Below, one piece after another: positions 44,299 to 55,990 of a DNA stretch of 64,000 nt. How positions within the stretch are numbered: the stretch's first letter is position 1; each line of letters opens with the position of its first letter. This stretch comes from Nelumbo lutea (taxonomy: Eukaryota > Streptophyta > Magnoliopsida > Proteales > Nelumbonaceae). Both the position numbers and the translations under genes were made by a program. Location of the stretch: positions 60,748,727-60,812,726 of the forward strand of contig JAKGHH010000007.1 in the NCBI GenBank assembly GCA_022828595.1. The letters are read 5' to 3'. The notes under the pieces are model-generated. The model saw only the letters and a program-made list of their open reading frames with translations, was not told where the DNA came from and searched no databases.

Positions 44299-44531
44299 TG
44301 TTGGAATTGACTAAAAAATAAAGTCAGTTACAAAAAGTGACTATTAGTGCATGGTAACCACAAAGTCAATTACAAAAAAAAAGTTGTCTATCTCATATCT
44401 TTTTCTTTTACAATTTTAATGAAAAATCTCTCTGAAGTGTGTGCTCTCCTTACTTTGCTATTTGTGTGTGTTCTCCATTTTTTCTTCACAGGTTGATTCA
44501 GGATACATGATGCAACGCTACTACACCAACA
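44299..44531 (+). repeat. 3' LTR of copia A (233 bp)
   Basis: TGTTGGAATTGAC…CACCAACA. It lacks one 42-bp U3 unit and about 68 bp in the downstream half (between gtgtgctctcc and ttactttgctatttgtgtg) that the 5' LTR has. Confidence 0.92.
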
Positions 44532-45764
44532 CTATCAAACACTATCTATATTGATTTGCACTCTTTCTATCAAATCTGTCAATTTAGGTGAATTCATGCA
44601 CTCTTTCTAACAAATCTATAAATTTAGGTGAATTCATGGCATTGAAAAATCTTTGCCCCACAAGCACAAGAACACAGTACAAATAACAAAAGCTTGAATC
44701 CAGTCCTCCCCTCCAAAGACCACATAAAGCTTTGCCCATCAAAAAAGAAGATATATATAGATAATCCTATACAGTTGAATTGGACCAACATTGGCTAATG
44801 ACCTTTTTTTAGACAGATCCTTCACACACAGGTTAATGGCAACTTGGGGGCGTTTGGTATTATGGCGCCAAAAAGGTGTGTTATGCTTTAGACCACTGGG
44901 CCCCACTATGGTCAATTTTAAATGGTAAGTTTTGAAACACATCACACCATATTATATTCTATACTATAGTTGTGTGGTATGTTTCAAAGCTTTGAAATTT
45001 GAAATACATATATTGTTATTAAAAAAATTCAAAATCAATGCTTTATAAGTGTTCAAGGTGTAGTGGACTTTGAAACATGAGATTTTTGGCGTTAAGCACA
45101 AATTTCACAATATATTTAATTTCAGAACCATTTCCTCTGTAGCACGTTCTGAAACCAAGTAAAATGAGCCACAAGGCCCATAACTACAGTACAAAACACC
45201 CCCCTTCGTCTTTTGAAAAACAACCTTTATTTTTAGTCTATCCAAACCACCCCCCCCCTCGCCAAAAGACCCACAAAATTCAAAATCAATGCTTTATAAC
45301 CAAGTAAAATGAATCCATGCAGGACACTTCTTATGAATGACATTAGCATTACCCTCTCTTACTGTCTAAACTAGAGTTTAAACAAACAAGTCAAAGGTGG
45401 TTTTAGACAATTTCCCTTCTAAAAATAATGCACAAATCAGACGGTCCAACTTTCTAGATTTTTTTTAGTACATCTGATTTCCTGAAACAACAGCGCGTAG
45501 ACCTTATTTTTAGTCTATCCAAGGACCAAGGGCCATCAGATTTTGAACAGTCCAACTTGATGACCAAACGTACCACAAGATAGGAAATATATAAATATAA
45601 AAAGAATATAAGAACAGATCCACAACAATTGAACAGCAATCAGGTCTTTTCGGTGAAACATAATTATGTAAAGTTACAGATGTCTTGGAACTAGTATTCT
45701 TCTGGGGTGTACGAGTGTATGATACCAACGTCTCTTGTAATTCAACCACCCATTTCTTTTCAGA
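44532..45764. other. Intergenic DNA and SKIP16-like 3' UTR zone
   Basis: Contains a MITE (44846-45203). The word ttcaaaatcaatgctttataa occurs at 45030 and 45279, and aaccaagtaaaatga occurs twice. The 3' UTR of the SKIP16-like gene must lie below 45765; no single poly-A signal can be picked. Confidence 0.4.
44846..45203. mobile_element. Possible Harbinger-like MITE, 358 bp
   Basis: Ends GGGGGCGTTTGGTATTATGG and, inverted, GGGGGTGTTTTGTACTGTAG, with a 3-bp flank ctt on both sides. The terminal match is 14 of 20. No ORF. Confidence 0.5.
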
Positions 45765-46613
45765 TCAGAAGATATATTCAGGCAGTTGGAGAGGAAACCG
45801 TGCCACCTCAACATCGAATGGCGGGCCCTTGGGGTTTGTTAGTCTAATAAAAAAACCACAAAATTTTGTAAGTAAAAAATGATCCTAACAAGTTCAAAGA
45901 ACTGTTTATTTCAACATAAGTATGTAACCGAATTCTTCTCCATGTTCCCTGATTTCATATAACATACCAAATGTCTGAAAGGGATGTGCAGCAGCTGCTC
46001 ACAAACACAAGCAATTAAATGAAAGGAGAGGATGCAATTCTTGGCCAATTTGAAGACAACTACTACTCACACTGTTTTTGTTAATAGAGAGTTCATAAGC
46101 AGTAATATGTATCACATTCTTCTCGATGAAGGATATATATGATGGCAGGTATAGTGCCTCGGCATATTGAATGTGTGGGATGACCATGAAAAACTAACCA
46201 GGTAGATTGTTGTCTTGGGCTGTGGATTAGAGTCCACATGAAAGGTCCCGCCAATATTGGAACTCCAGCATATCAACATCTAAAATTATACTAATTTATA
46301 ACTGTGATGAGAGTGAATGAGTAGTTTCCCTAATGAATCAATGGCATTAATACAATCGATATGATCCCTTAATCAATTAGTTAGTTTCATTTAGCAAGCT
46401 CAGCCAGAAGGCACATGCTGAACTTTCTCAATGATGATTCATATAATTTAATTCTAAGAAGCAGTTTTTCCCCTTTTTTATACAAATGATGCATTTCATG
46501 GATTACCTGCCAGGGATAAATGTGAAAGCACCTTCGACAGAACCAGAAGAACACGCCAAGGGTGTGCAACTTTCATAAACAAACACCTTGCCATTTGGAT
46601 ATAAGAGTGGATA
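45765..46613 (-). CDS. SKIP16: SKIP16-like F-box protein, last two exons (ApaG domain end)
   Basis: The first exon here (46613-46507) encodes YPLLYPNGKVFVYESCTPLA…SVEGAFTFIPG. After a 663-bp intron the last exon (45843-45765) encodes RLTNPKGPPFDVEVARFPLQ then LPEYIF and a TGA. The Arg codon is split AG|A across the junction; all sites are GT-AG. FVYESCTPL, GSxEG-FTF and the PF-VEVARFPLxLPxYIF end are the conserved C-terminal part of the ApaG domain in SKIP16-type proteins, which act as substrate adaptors of SCF (SKP1-cullin-F-box) ubiquitin ligases. No defect is seen. Confidence 0.92.
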
Positions 46614-46653
46614 CTGCAGCAACATCAGGAAAAAAAACTTAAGATTTCATCCA

Positions 46654-47290
46654 TCATTCAAAAAAGAACAATGGACTATTGTTTGGTGCGTGGGCTACTT
46701 GGCCATTTCTAGAAAGAATAAGAAGCTCATGTGATATAAAAGAAGCCATTGTAGATTGGATGAAGTGTTCTAGTTCATTGCATATAAAAACAATCCTAGG
46801 TAGCTCATCAATGCATAGACTACCATTTTGTACAATACAAGACTGCAAATCACCACCCAGACCAGCCCAGACCCTCCAAATTACTCTACTAGGACATTTT
46901 TCAACTAGCAAAGGTAAAACCTTCAATTCCTAATTAGAAAATAAAAATAATCTAGTGATACAATCTTTAAATTGGGAACTTCCTATGTCAAATATTCATT
47001 GATCAAACATTCAAAACCGATATATCTCAGTCAAACATAGTGTAACTGTCACAGAAATACAAAATAGACATCTACCTTTATGGTCATTGTTAAAACAATG
47101 ACAATACAGTTATTCTGTTGCTTTCACCCTGCCCCATTTTATCTCAGAGATAGATGGTTGAAATGATATCAACAACAAACCTAACATGCTTTCCTAATAG
47201 TTATGGTTCATATGCATATCTGACATGTTTCAGGAAGTTTTCTTAATAGATATGTGATAATGAATAAACATATGCAGTGTTGTCAAGATT
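46654..47290. other. Intron sequence with an unidentified frame
   Basis: Both strands of 46654-46933 are open (minus 90 codons, VIWRVWAGLGGDLQSC; plus 84 codons), but neither matches a family I know. Probably chance or an old element. Confidence 0.3.
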
Positions 47291-47499
47291 GACTTTTTAT
47301 TTGATAAATGAAGAGATTTTATTAGCAACATATTAAGACTGTTACAAGCATCCCTGCGGGGGGTGAGGGGTGCAAGATGCAGCCACACCCTATTTATTTT
47401 AAGAAAAGGACTGCAGCCAAGAGTGGCTTGGCAGGATTACAAAGGCAAACAGCTGTCACTAAACAAGAAATCACTACAGACCCCTGATTTTGCTAGGAT

Positions 47500-47880
47500 A
47501 TCAGCAACAGAATTTTGCCCCCTATGAATCCAGACCAGCTTCATATTCATAGAGATTAAGATATCCCTAGCTTCAGCTAGGAAGTGGGCTAGTCTCCAGG
47601 GCCCTCCCTTCTCCTGTAACCAAGCTATAGTATTTGCAGAATCCCCTTAAATGGTTAAAGAGGATAAACCTAACCGTTTGGCAAGGCGAATTCTTGTAAG
47701 TGCAGCCAGGACCTCTGCCTTTGTGGCATCTACCCTCCCAATCGGACCACTGTAAGCCCAGCAAATATTCCCCCTTTCCCCTCGGATTACACCTCCAATT
47801 CCTGCTTGACCTGTGGATCCTTGGGCGCTACCATCAAAGTTTAAAGTCATTTCTCCTTCTTCTCTAAGAGACTGTCTCAA
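47500..47880 (-). pseudogene. LINE RNase H domain
   Basis: MTLNFDGSAQGSTGQAGIGG (catalytic D of NFDGS), then ATKAEVLAALTRIRLAKRLG (catalytic E of AE), a stop after SSLTI, GDSANTIAWLQEKGG and RGQNSVADILAKSGV. All acidic positions are present but one stop breaks the frame at 47647. Confidence 0.85.
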
Positions 47881-47933
47881 TCCACTCAGCTCTTGGTGAG
47901 GAGTGGAGGATTTCTAGAAGGTTGCTCTAGAGA

Positions 47934-48941
47934 TCATTTAGGGAGAGACCTTTGAAAACTTCCGACAATTACCCAAAGGTTGCAGAGATATATCACGTAG
48001 GAAGTTAGATCTTCGACATTTCTAGCTTTATTTTCAAAAATTCTATTGTTCCTTTCTTCCCAAATGCCCCACAAGACTGCATGGGTCACTATGTTCCAGT
48101 AAAATCTTCCTCTTTTACCAAGACCTCTGCCTTGCCATTGCCACAATATGTCCACCATCCTCTCCAGGAACACCCAGCTGTAGCCAACTAGGTTTAGGAA
48201 GAAGCACCAAATCTTCCTAGTGACCGGGAAATGAAGAAGGGTGTGATCAGTTGTCTCCCCGTCGCCAAGGCAAAGAGGACAGACATGAGGGGAGATGCAT
48301 AATCTGCCTTTAAACTTTTTCTGAATCAGCTCGCAGGTGTTTATTCTCTTTAAACAGGCTTCCCACACGAAGGAGACTCTACAGGGGATGTGTGGTCTCC
48401 AGACTTTCTTAGCTGGAGAGGGACACCCCTGATCTTCTGACACTTGAGCCTTGAAAAAGGAGTTAGAGGAGAACTTGCCGGCGGGATTAAGTTTCCAGAT
48501 TCTCTGGTCAGGGGTAGCAAGAGAGATGTAAGCCTCATTAAGAGAGTTTAGCAAACTGGCTATATCAGCAACTTCTATTTCTCTTAAAGGCCTTCTGAGG
48601 TTTAGAATCCAAGTTGTTCCCGAGGGTGAGGGGTTAAAGCTAGTGGCTACTGTGGCTTCTTTGGATTGGGACAGGTTAAAGATTCTAGGATAGGCGTTAG
48701 CAAGGGTATCCTCTCCCCACCACAAATCAGTCCAAATTTTGATTCTATTTCCGCTCCCTACCTGATATCTAACACAATCAATAAAGAGGTCATAGATAGA
48801 AGCAATACCTTTCCAAGGGTTAGAGGCTTTGACCCGGTTCAAGTGGACCTTGCTATCCCAACCATTGGCATGTCCCTTGTACTTACTCTTGAAAATTTTG
48901 TCCACAATGCTTTCATCTCCAAGGGGTACCTCCATAGACAT
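47934..48941 (-). pseudogene. LINE ORF2 post-RT and zf-RVT region, 335-codon open frame
   Basis: Reads IFKSKYKGHANGWDS, RYQVGSGNRIKIWTDLWWGE, IWKLNPAGKFSSNSFFKA, the zf-RVT motif CPLCLGDGETTDHTLLH (the last Cys is Phe in LLHF) and AVLWGIWEERNNRIFENKA. It is the longest uninterrupted frame in the window. The Met is internal to the original ORF2. Confidence 0.85.
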
Positions 48942-49855
48942 TTTCCAAGAAGGGCCAAGTTCTTTTCTTTGATATGACCTAGTCCCAATCCACCAACTTC
49001 CTCAGGCTTGCAAACCTGATTCCAACCTACAAATGACACTTCTTTTCACCACCCCCTCCCATAGGAAATCCGGTTGTAGCTTTTCAATCTTGCTTTTTAC
49101 TTTGCCTGGGACTCGGAAAACCGACAAGAAGTAGATTGGCAGGTTAGCAAGGGATGCCTTAATTAGAGTAAGTCTTCCTCCTTTTGAAAGAAAGCTTTTC
49201 TTCCACACGGCCAACGTTTTCTCACATTTTTTCACCACCAGGTCCAAAAAACTTTGACTTCTCAGGTTCCCACCACGATTCCCAAATAGGCAATGGGGAG
49301 TCTCTCCAACTCACACCATAATAGTTCCTTAAACCTGTCCAATAGAGAGTCACCAATGTTGAGGCCCACAATGCTGCTTTTAGTGAAATTAATTCTGAGT
49401 CCAGTCACCCACTCAGAAATATTAAACACTCTTTTTAAGTTGGAAATAATTTCCCAATCCGCCTCCAGGAAAAGGATGATATCGTTTGCAAACATCAAGT
49501 GAGAAACCGGGACCTACCTATCTCGAATCCTTTCAGCAAATTTAACTCCCTCACTTTTTGAAGCAAGTAGCCAAGTATATCTGCCACCAAAGTGAAGAGA
49601 AGTGGGGAGAGAGGACAACCTTGTCTCAGGCCCCTGTTTGCATTAAAGTATCCAACAGGTTCACCATTTAGCAGAACTGAAAACCAAGCAGAGCTTATAC
49701 ACCCTTTAATCCATCTCACCCACCTTCTACCGAAACCTCTCAGGCTTAGGATCTCCAACAAGCAATCCCAATCTACTTTGTCATAGGCCTTTTCTAGGTC
49801 CAACTTGATTACCACCCCTGCCTTGCCACTTTGTCTTCTTTCTTCTACACATTCA

Positions 49856-51067
49856 TTGGTAAAACAGAATAGGGGGAAAGAGACACCAGGGGAAAAGGAG
49901 GAATTTGGAACCGAAGTGTCTGCTTATACATTTCTTCCACCACCACATGTCTGAAGGTGAAATGCTTGCACTCTCCAATTTGCTGAGTGGATGCACTCAA
50001 TCTTTTATCCAATAATGGTCTACTGAATGTTGAATGCCACACAACCTGTTCATTCCTGATTTCAAAACAATAATTTATTGTAGTATCTTTGGAGATAACT
50101 TGATGCAGCATTCAAAAATCCTGACAATTCCACTCCATTCATCTTCCAAAAAAAGCTGAACTCTTAGCAGAAAATCAAGGTCTTAGATTGGAAAAGGCAA
50201 AGGGGTATGAATTCTGAAAATTTATTAGTGGAAGGGGGCTCTAAGGCTGTGATTGGCATTTAGGTTCAGTAGCTTATTGGACTTTTGAAAAAGTCCAATT
50301 TGAAAAGTCAAGTTTAACAAGCCAGTCATGGGCATTTGGTGAGGATCATTTACAGATGCTCCTTCTCTCAAATAAGGAGTGTATGCTTTGGTGGCCTTAA
50401 TAAAAAGTTCTCATTTTCTTTTGAATGTCAATGTACCCCATTCATTAGGACCACTTTTGGGGCATTTTTTTGGAGGTTTGCAGGTCCATTTGAAGTTGAA
50501 ATCAATATGAATTACCTACACATACATACTTGATCAATAATTGCTAACAAGAGAATTTCATCAATATAAAATTAAAAAATTATTGGATGAAATGATTGGT
50601 TCAATCTTTAGAGTTTCACCTGCAATTCAAGTGACAACAAAATATGTTTGCTCTTAACATGTTGTGCATTACCCTACACAATCTAGGTGCCCTGATTTCT
50701 AAATGCTGATGGAATTGAGTCCATGACTCATTCAACTAGAGAAGAACCCCACCATAGACTGACTATGTTTTAGAAGATTAAAAGTACACAAAGACAGAAA
50801 AGAACAAGAGAACAGGGAGCACAAAGAGAACAACAGTTACATATGAAATAAGCTAGGGTGTAAGATAGTGGCTAACTATTTCATACAGGTCTATCTTGAA
50901 GAAAATAAAAATTCATTTTTAACAGCCAGTTAAGCTTTTCCAAAGAGTAGCAGACCGAACTTTTGTTCAAAAATCAAGATCTTAACCTTACATGTGAAAG
51001 ACGAATACCAATCAACACCACAAATTAACCTCCTCCCAGCATTCTCGTCAACATCAATATACCCAAC
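49856..51067. other. Intron DNA with a LINE RNase H scrap
   Basis: 50140-50270 (+) reads AELLAENQGLRLEKAKGYEF and LLVEGGSKAVIG in broken frames, the AELxA and VEGDSK blocks of a LINE RNase H. The minus ORF at 49845-50111 (LSASTQQIGECKHFTFRHVV) is unidentified. The rest has no gene. Confidence 0.5.
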
Positions 51068-51643
51068 CATAGTTGTCAAGGCGATGCCTAGGCGACAAGG
51101 CGCCCTTGGAGGCTCACCTCGCCTAATTGCCAAGCAGTTTGGTATAAGATGTTATAAAATACTATTGTATTCTTAATATTTGAGATTATAATTATAAAAT
51201 ACATTATTAAACTAGAATAATCATTTTGTGTGTTTATATACTAATTTCTTTTTATTATTTTCTTATTTGTTAGGGTTTAATCAACACAGACATTACTAAC
51301 TGCTGTATTGAACCATCAAAGACTTCAAAACCTGAACCAATAAGGAAGAACTTAAAATTCTTCTTCTTCTCCTATAAAGATAGGGGTTCAGCCCCTATAT
51401 ATATTTTTTTTCTTTCTTATTTTTCTTCTCATGAATATGTTGATCTTCTAGATTATAACATGAAATTTATACATTTCTTATGAAAAATATGGATAATTAT
51501 CAAGGAAATATGGTTATGGAACCTAGGAAACTACCTTGGATATATGTTTTTACTTAAAAAAGAAATCCATTGCCTAGGCGACCAGGCAACAATGTGTCCC
51601 CCCGGTTGCCTAGCCTCCTCGCCTTAGTGCCTTGAAAACTGTG
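51068..51643. mobile_element. hAT-type element, 576 bp
   Basis: Ends CATAGTTGTCAAGGC and, inverted, CACAGTTTTCAAGGC (13/15). Perfect 8-bp duplication tacccaac (51060-51067, 51644-51651). Subterminal GGCGATGCCTAGGCGAC / GCCTAGGCGACCAGGC words; AT-rich core. Confidence 0.92.
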
Positions 51644-52025
51644 TACCCAACAATCTGCCTGAAATCAACCTCCTCCCAGCCTCCACTTGATCTCACAAAA
51701 TTGAACAGTTATCAAAACAAAATAACAAAGAGAAAAAGAAATCTTAATTGTTCATTGGTTCTAGACAAGAATAATGTGAATCATAATGCTTAAATGAGGA
51801 GTGGAAAAAGTGATGGAATAGAATGAAGAAACCATATCTTCTTTTGGTCATTTGTTAGTGGAGAAGCACCATTGTCTGCAGCAGTGCAATATAAAAACAT
51901 AAAAAGTTGGGCTTAAAAAGGAGAAATAATTAAGGAGAGAACTCCTTCTAATCCAAGAAAAACTCCTTTTTCATCCTCATAAGCAATCATAGATTGACCA
52001 AAAGGAAGATAATTGGGAGCATGGC

Positions 52026-52544
52026 CTGTCAATGATACCCAAAAATCCGAGGCCTGCTCTGACATCTGATCCGATTATCTCAGATTCAGATGATGTGTTT
52101 ATGTAATCGGATCAGAGTTGGATTTGACTCCATCTGATCCAACTAAAGTCCGAATCCAGTTATATTATAATATTTATTGATTTTAATAATAAATTTTATA
52201 TAATTATATTCAAAATTATAAAAAATATGAATATATAATAAAAATATGAACTCCTTCTAATCCAATAAATTGGATTATATATGAATATGTATAATAAATT
52301 CAGTATGTGCTTTTACACTAATTTATTGTATATAAAAGTTGAAAAATAATTAACTTTTTAATTTTTTTATATTTAAAAAATTAAAGCGGAGTCGGATTAA
52401 ATCCGAATCTGATCCAAGTGTTAGGATTCGAGTTAAAATATGAGGTCTTTAAATCTGATTGGATTTCGGATTGGATTTGGATGTAAGCTTTTCATAACTG
52501 GGTCGGAGTCGGGTTTTGCCAAGTCCAATCCAATCACAGCCCTA
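52026..52544. mobile_element. hAT-type element, 519 bp
   Basis: Perfect 8-bp duplication agcatggc (52018-52025, 52545-52552). Right end, inverted, TAGGGCTGTGATTGG. The left end starts CTGTCAATG, apparently having lost the outer TAGGG. ATCCGATT/AATCGGAT words are subterminal, with an AT core. Confidence 0.88.
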
Positions 52545-52559
52545 AGCATGGCAGCTTAG

Positions 52560-52725
52560 ACACCAGAACAAGGCAGGATTCATTCCTCGTTCAGCCAATA
52601 CTATTGCTGACTCTCTTGCCTGTAAAGAAGCCATCCAGATTGCCTTAGTTTGGGGGAATGCCCCCTGCGGTGAATTGCCTGCTCCTCATAGACCAATCAC
52701 AAGGAATAACTGGCAAGTATAAATT
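52560..52725 (+). mobile_element. LINE RVT_3-type RNase H end
   Basis: The plus strand reads RHQNKAGFIPRSANTIADSL then ACKEA, the (F/V)PRSAN-ADSLA block at the end of RVT_3-type LINE RNase H. It lies directly beside the hAT element, which inserted into it. Confidence 0.6.
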
Positions 52726-53256
52726 GTATTTGAACAATAAAATATTAATATTAACGTATAAACAGCTGCTTGTTCTACAAATTCTATATAACTAAGAAAA
52801 CTATTTCAGTCACTGATAAAAAAAAAGCTGATTCTTAAACGGATAAACCATCCCCCACCTTAAATTTTGAACAATCTGTAAAAAACCAATTAAACTTCAT
52901 AGTTTCCTTCCAAACAAGCACTCCATAGGTAGAACCAAGAATTAAAATATCAATAAGATGCACCCGATACATCCTGTACCCAGATATGTTTGAATACACT
53001 GATACACAGATTCTTTAAACATTTAAACCATCTCATCCCTCTTCCACAACCCCCTGATCATTATAAAATAAAAAAGAATGAAAAAATAAAAAACAAAAGA
53101 TGTGTATTAGCCATATCAATATGGTGTATCAATTTTTTAATCCTTGGGTAGAACAGACCTCTCCCAAATCTCAACCAAAGAAAACTACCACACATTTACA
53201 TACTATCAACCCTTATCCACAGCCAATTTTCTAATAAAGCCATACCCATGAGCACC
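52726..53256. other. Intron DNA, nothing recognised
   Basis: AT-rich, no supported frame or repeat. Confidence 0.5.
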
Positions 53257-53274
53257 ATAACATATTTTTCTAAA

Positions 53275-54262
53275 GAAAAAGGCCTTTTTGGTGCTTGTCT
53301 CGGAATTGGTGCATTCTTTGCAAGGCTAATGGTGAAAGCTCCTACCACTTATTAGTTTCTTGCCCCTTTGCTACTGATCTTTGGGAATGGTTTCTTTCCT
53401 CTTTTGGTTGTAGGTGGACCCCACCTCCAAACATTCAAAGTTTGTTTAGCCCCTCATTCTTTGGTTGGCCAAACAAAAGGGGAAGGATAATGTAGAGATG
53501 TGTGAGGGCTGCTGTTTGCTGCACTCTTTGGGAGGAAAGGAACACCAGAATTTTCTCTGAAGTTGAAAGAAGTAGAGAATGCCTAATTGAAGTCGTCACA
53601 GTGAGGGTGGTACATTGGCTGAAATCCTTGGACCTGTTTGTTGATATTTCTACGGATATGTTGCTGAATAGCTGCTGGAGGTGGCAAATTCTGCTCCTGC
53701 TCGCTCTTTAGTTTGTCCTGTGTGGTCACTACCAGGAAGTGGACTTATAAAGCTAAACTTTGATGGAAATAGTGAAGGAAATCCAGGTCCATCAGGTGTA
53801 GGAGGGGTTTTCAAAGATGAGGATGGGAAGGTGCTTGCTTTGTATTCAGGTTCCATTGGGTTTGGAGACTCTCAAAGCTGAGGTCTATGCAGTATTGCAG
53901 GGGTACAAGGAAGTCTGAGGAACTGAATATACAAAAGTTAGTCATTGAAGTGGACTCAAAGCTGGTCTTAAGTTGGTTACAAGAAGGTAGTGGACTTTGG
54001 AAATATACTAATGAGAGGAGGGAGATTAAGTGGCTAACTAGAGGACTGGAAATCAAGTTTCAGTGGGTCAAGGGAACAGCAAATGCATTTGCTGATGCTT
54101 TGACAAAGTGGGGGGTGGGAAGGGATCAAATGTTTTGGGTTGTTCTGTAACTTTTTCTTTTTTGTTATCTTCTTGGAGAGAGTTAAGCCTGTTTATCTCG
54201 CTTTGGAGCTCTGTGACTAAATTTTTCTAATCTAATGAATTCCAGCTATTGATCAAAGAAAA
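53275..54262 (+). mobile_element. 5'-truncated L1-type LINE, 988 bp, perfect 18-bp target duplication
   Basis: ataacatatttttctaaa flanks the insert (53257-53274, 54263-54280). Plus-strand content: zf-RVT (WCILCKANGESSYHLLVSCP, a complete C-C-H-C set; CCTLWEERNTRIFSE), a frame change at 53711, then RNase H (LIKLNFDGNSEGNPGPSGVG, VIEVDSKLVLSWLQEGSG, FQWVKGTANAFADALTKWG), and a 3' end AATGAATTCCAGC then TATTGATCAAAGAAAA. Truncated at the 5' side in zf-RVT. Confidence 0.95.
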
Positions 54263-54372
54263 ATAACATATTTTTCTAAAACCTAACCATTCTAGCCTTT
54301 TTGGTGTGTATATGTGTGTCTATTCTTGGAAAGTCCTTTTTTTGCCCCAAACTACATCGGTACATACGAGAT

Positions 54373-54484
54373 AGTGGTACAACTTGGGTTTCTGAGCCAA
54401 AGATTGTACATTACTTCAGACTCAAGCCGGACCCATTGGAAATTTAGCAAAAGCTCAACCCAAGCCCACCCAAGTTGCACCCCT
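54373..54484. mobile_element. Possible tiny hAT-type MITE, 112 bp
   Basis: Ends TAGTGGTACAACTTGGG and, inverted, TAGGGGTGCAACTTGGG (15/17). The 8-bp flanks atacgaga / gtgtaaga agree at only 4 positions. The strong termini make it plausible. Confidence 0.45.
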
Positions 54485-54495
54485 AGTGTAAGATT

Positions 54496-54971
54496 TTTTT
54501 TTGAAAATAAATAAAAAAATAAAATGTTATTAGGAGAAGAGAAAGAGAATACGAAAACACCTCACAACCAAAACACCTTACAAACATAATAACCCGACTT
54601 TCACCCTTACCCTAGACCCAAAACTTCCTCATCTAGACTCTAGAGACCATTTAAACTCACCTATCTGCACTAGAAACAGAAACCAAACCATTCTTCTTTT
54701 CCAACTCCATAAAACATTTTCTAGAAAATTCATCCCCTTAAAGGAAAAAAAAAAAGTCCTAACATTTTGCTAAATTGGACTTCCATATCTATAATCTTTT
54801 CCAACTCCACCTTTTTCTCTACTTTCCTCACTTAGTCTAAAATTTCCTCCTCTTGTGGTCTTGCCCCTAAACATCTTTTTCCTACTCGCTCTTTTCCTCT
54901 GTCAACTTTATTTGATTCTTTAGATTGTAAAACTTTGGAAGCATGAACTCCCCAGTTACAAACTTTCTCAT
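54496..54971 (-). mobile_element. Short LINE copy with 19-bp target duplication
   Basis: gcacccctagtgt(a/c)agatt flanks it (54477-54495, 54972-54990; one mismatch). The minus-strand 3' end CTCCTAATAACATTTTATTT then poly-A lies at the low side. The upstream body resembles an ORF1 tail (charged and basic, broken) joined to 3' UTR without ORF2. Confidence 0.82.
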
Positions 54972-55139
54972 GCACCCCTAGTGTCAGATTCCTTGATCAT
55001 TTAGGGAAGCACACTGGATACATCAGAACATATACAGCAAACCTGTCTTTTTCATGACACATTCTAAGAAGCCATATGCCCTGCCTCTATGTCAGAGACA
55101 GCGCAATTCACCAATGTCAACCAGGAACATTTGCACACA

Positions 55140-55212
55140 CACAGAGAGAGAGAGAGAGAGAGCACAATTCACCAATTTCATCTTGGAATATTTGCAAAGA
55201 GAGAGAGAGTAC
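55140..55212. repeat. Two (GA)n runs in a short duplication
   Basis: (AG)n at 55143-55163 and again at 55198-55209. acaattcaccaat(g/t)tca…ggaa(c/t)atttgca recurs on either side (55102, 55164), a duplication of about 62 bp. Confidence 0.8.
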
Positions 55213-55708
55213 AGGATCTTATTATGCCATTGCATGAGCAGGGAAAACTATTTTCTATGTTATACCATCCTGATTTGAGTATTCCACTCTTAATAAACCT
55301 TAAAATGAATTTGGGGAGGGGGGGGGGGCATTAGAGATGAAAATGGTTCCATCATTGCTCTGTACTCCGGTCCTGTGGAGGAGGGTGATGTGGCACAAGA
55401 GCAGAGTTTCTAGCTTCAGTATATGGGGTTGAGAAAGCTAAAGAGTTGGGGATTAATAGACTGATCATCAAGGGAGACTCAAAAACTGTGATAAAATGGT
55501 TGCAGAAAGGGGAAGGGATGACATGGCAGTTGAAGAATGATTTCAGAAGATTTAAATGAATGTCAAGGAATTTGTAAATTCAGGTGGTTTGGGTTAGAAG
55601 ATCGGCCAACAGTTTGGCAGATAGCTTAGCAAAGCAAGGGGTTCAAAGAACATATATGTTTTGGGCACATTTGTAATTCTGTCCTGGGTCAGCTTCTATG
55701 CTGGTTTC

Positions 55709-55983
55709 TGTAAATCCCTATTGGATTCTAGGTTAAAGTAGAGAAGAAGAGGAGAAGGAAGAAGAAGAGAAGAAGAAGAAGAAGGGTTCGGCCAGATGAG
55801 GAAAATCAGTCCTCTCTAGTCGACCCACTTGCATTTATCTCACATAAGCTTGGTTGCAAGAAAGTCAATATTGCCCCTCATAAGTGATGGGACACACAAC
55901 TTAGACATGAATAAAACAGACCTTTCACTCTCACACAGATGCACCCAAATGACCAAAATACCCCTGTTATGTGAACTCTAACA
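55709..55983 (-). repeat. 3' LTR of copia B (275 bp)
   Basis: TGTTAGAGTTCACA…GGATTTACA on the minus strand. About 94% identical to the 5' LTR, with an extra (GAA)n stretch near 55760-55780. Confidence 0.93.
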
Positions 55984-55990
55984 CTCCCCC

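Larger units (their letters stand above)
39881..44531 (+). mobile_element. Copia element A with both LTRs, 4,651 bp, Tork/Tnt1-like
   Basis: LTRs at both ends, a primer binding site TGGTATCAAAGCAAGG (40240-40255, initiator Met-tRNA type) and a polypurine tract aaggtagggga (44288-44298). The flanks ttatc (39876-39880) and ctatc (44532-44536) are a 5-bp duplication with one change. Domain order gag, PR, INT, RT, RNase H is that of Ty1/copia. Gag and INT resemble Tnt1-type elements. Stops in gag, PR, the RT end and RNase H make it inactive. Confidence 0.93.
47294..49855 (-). mobile_element. 5'-truncated L1-type LINE, about 2.56 kb
   Basis: Minus-strand ORF2 from the middle of RT to the 3' end. 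49815-49495: VIKLDLEKAYDKVDWDCLLE and NRGLRQGCPLSPLLFTLVAD. 49498-49262: FANDIILFLEADWE, where the catalytic FADD is FAND. 49247-49002: KTLAVWKKSFLSKGGRLTLI. Then the 335-codon ORF at 48941-47934 and RNase H at 47880-47500. The 3' end is …AATAAAATCTCTTCATTTAT then CAAATAAAAAG near 47294. No target duplication was found. Confidence 0.9.

Noticed and set aside
46654..46933. Overlapping open frames on both strands (90 and 84 codons)
   Set aside because: Neither shows a known motif, and the position is inside the SKIP16 intron.
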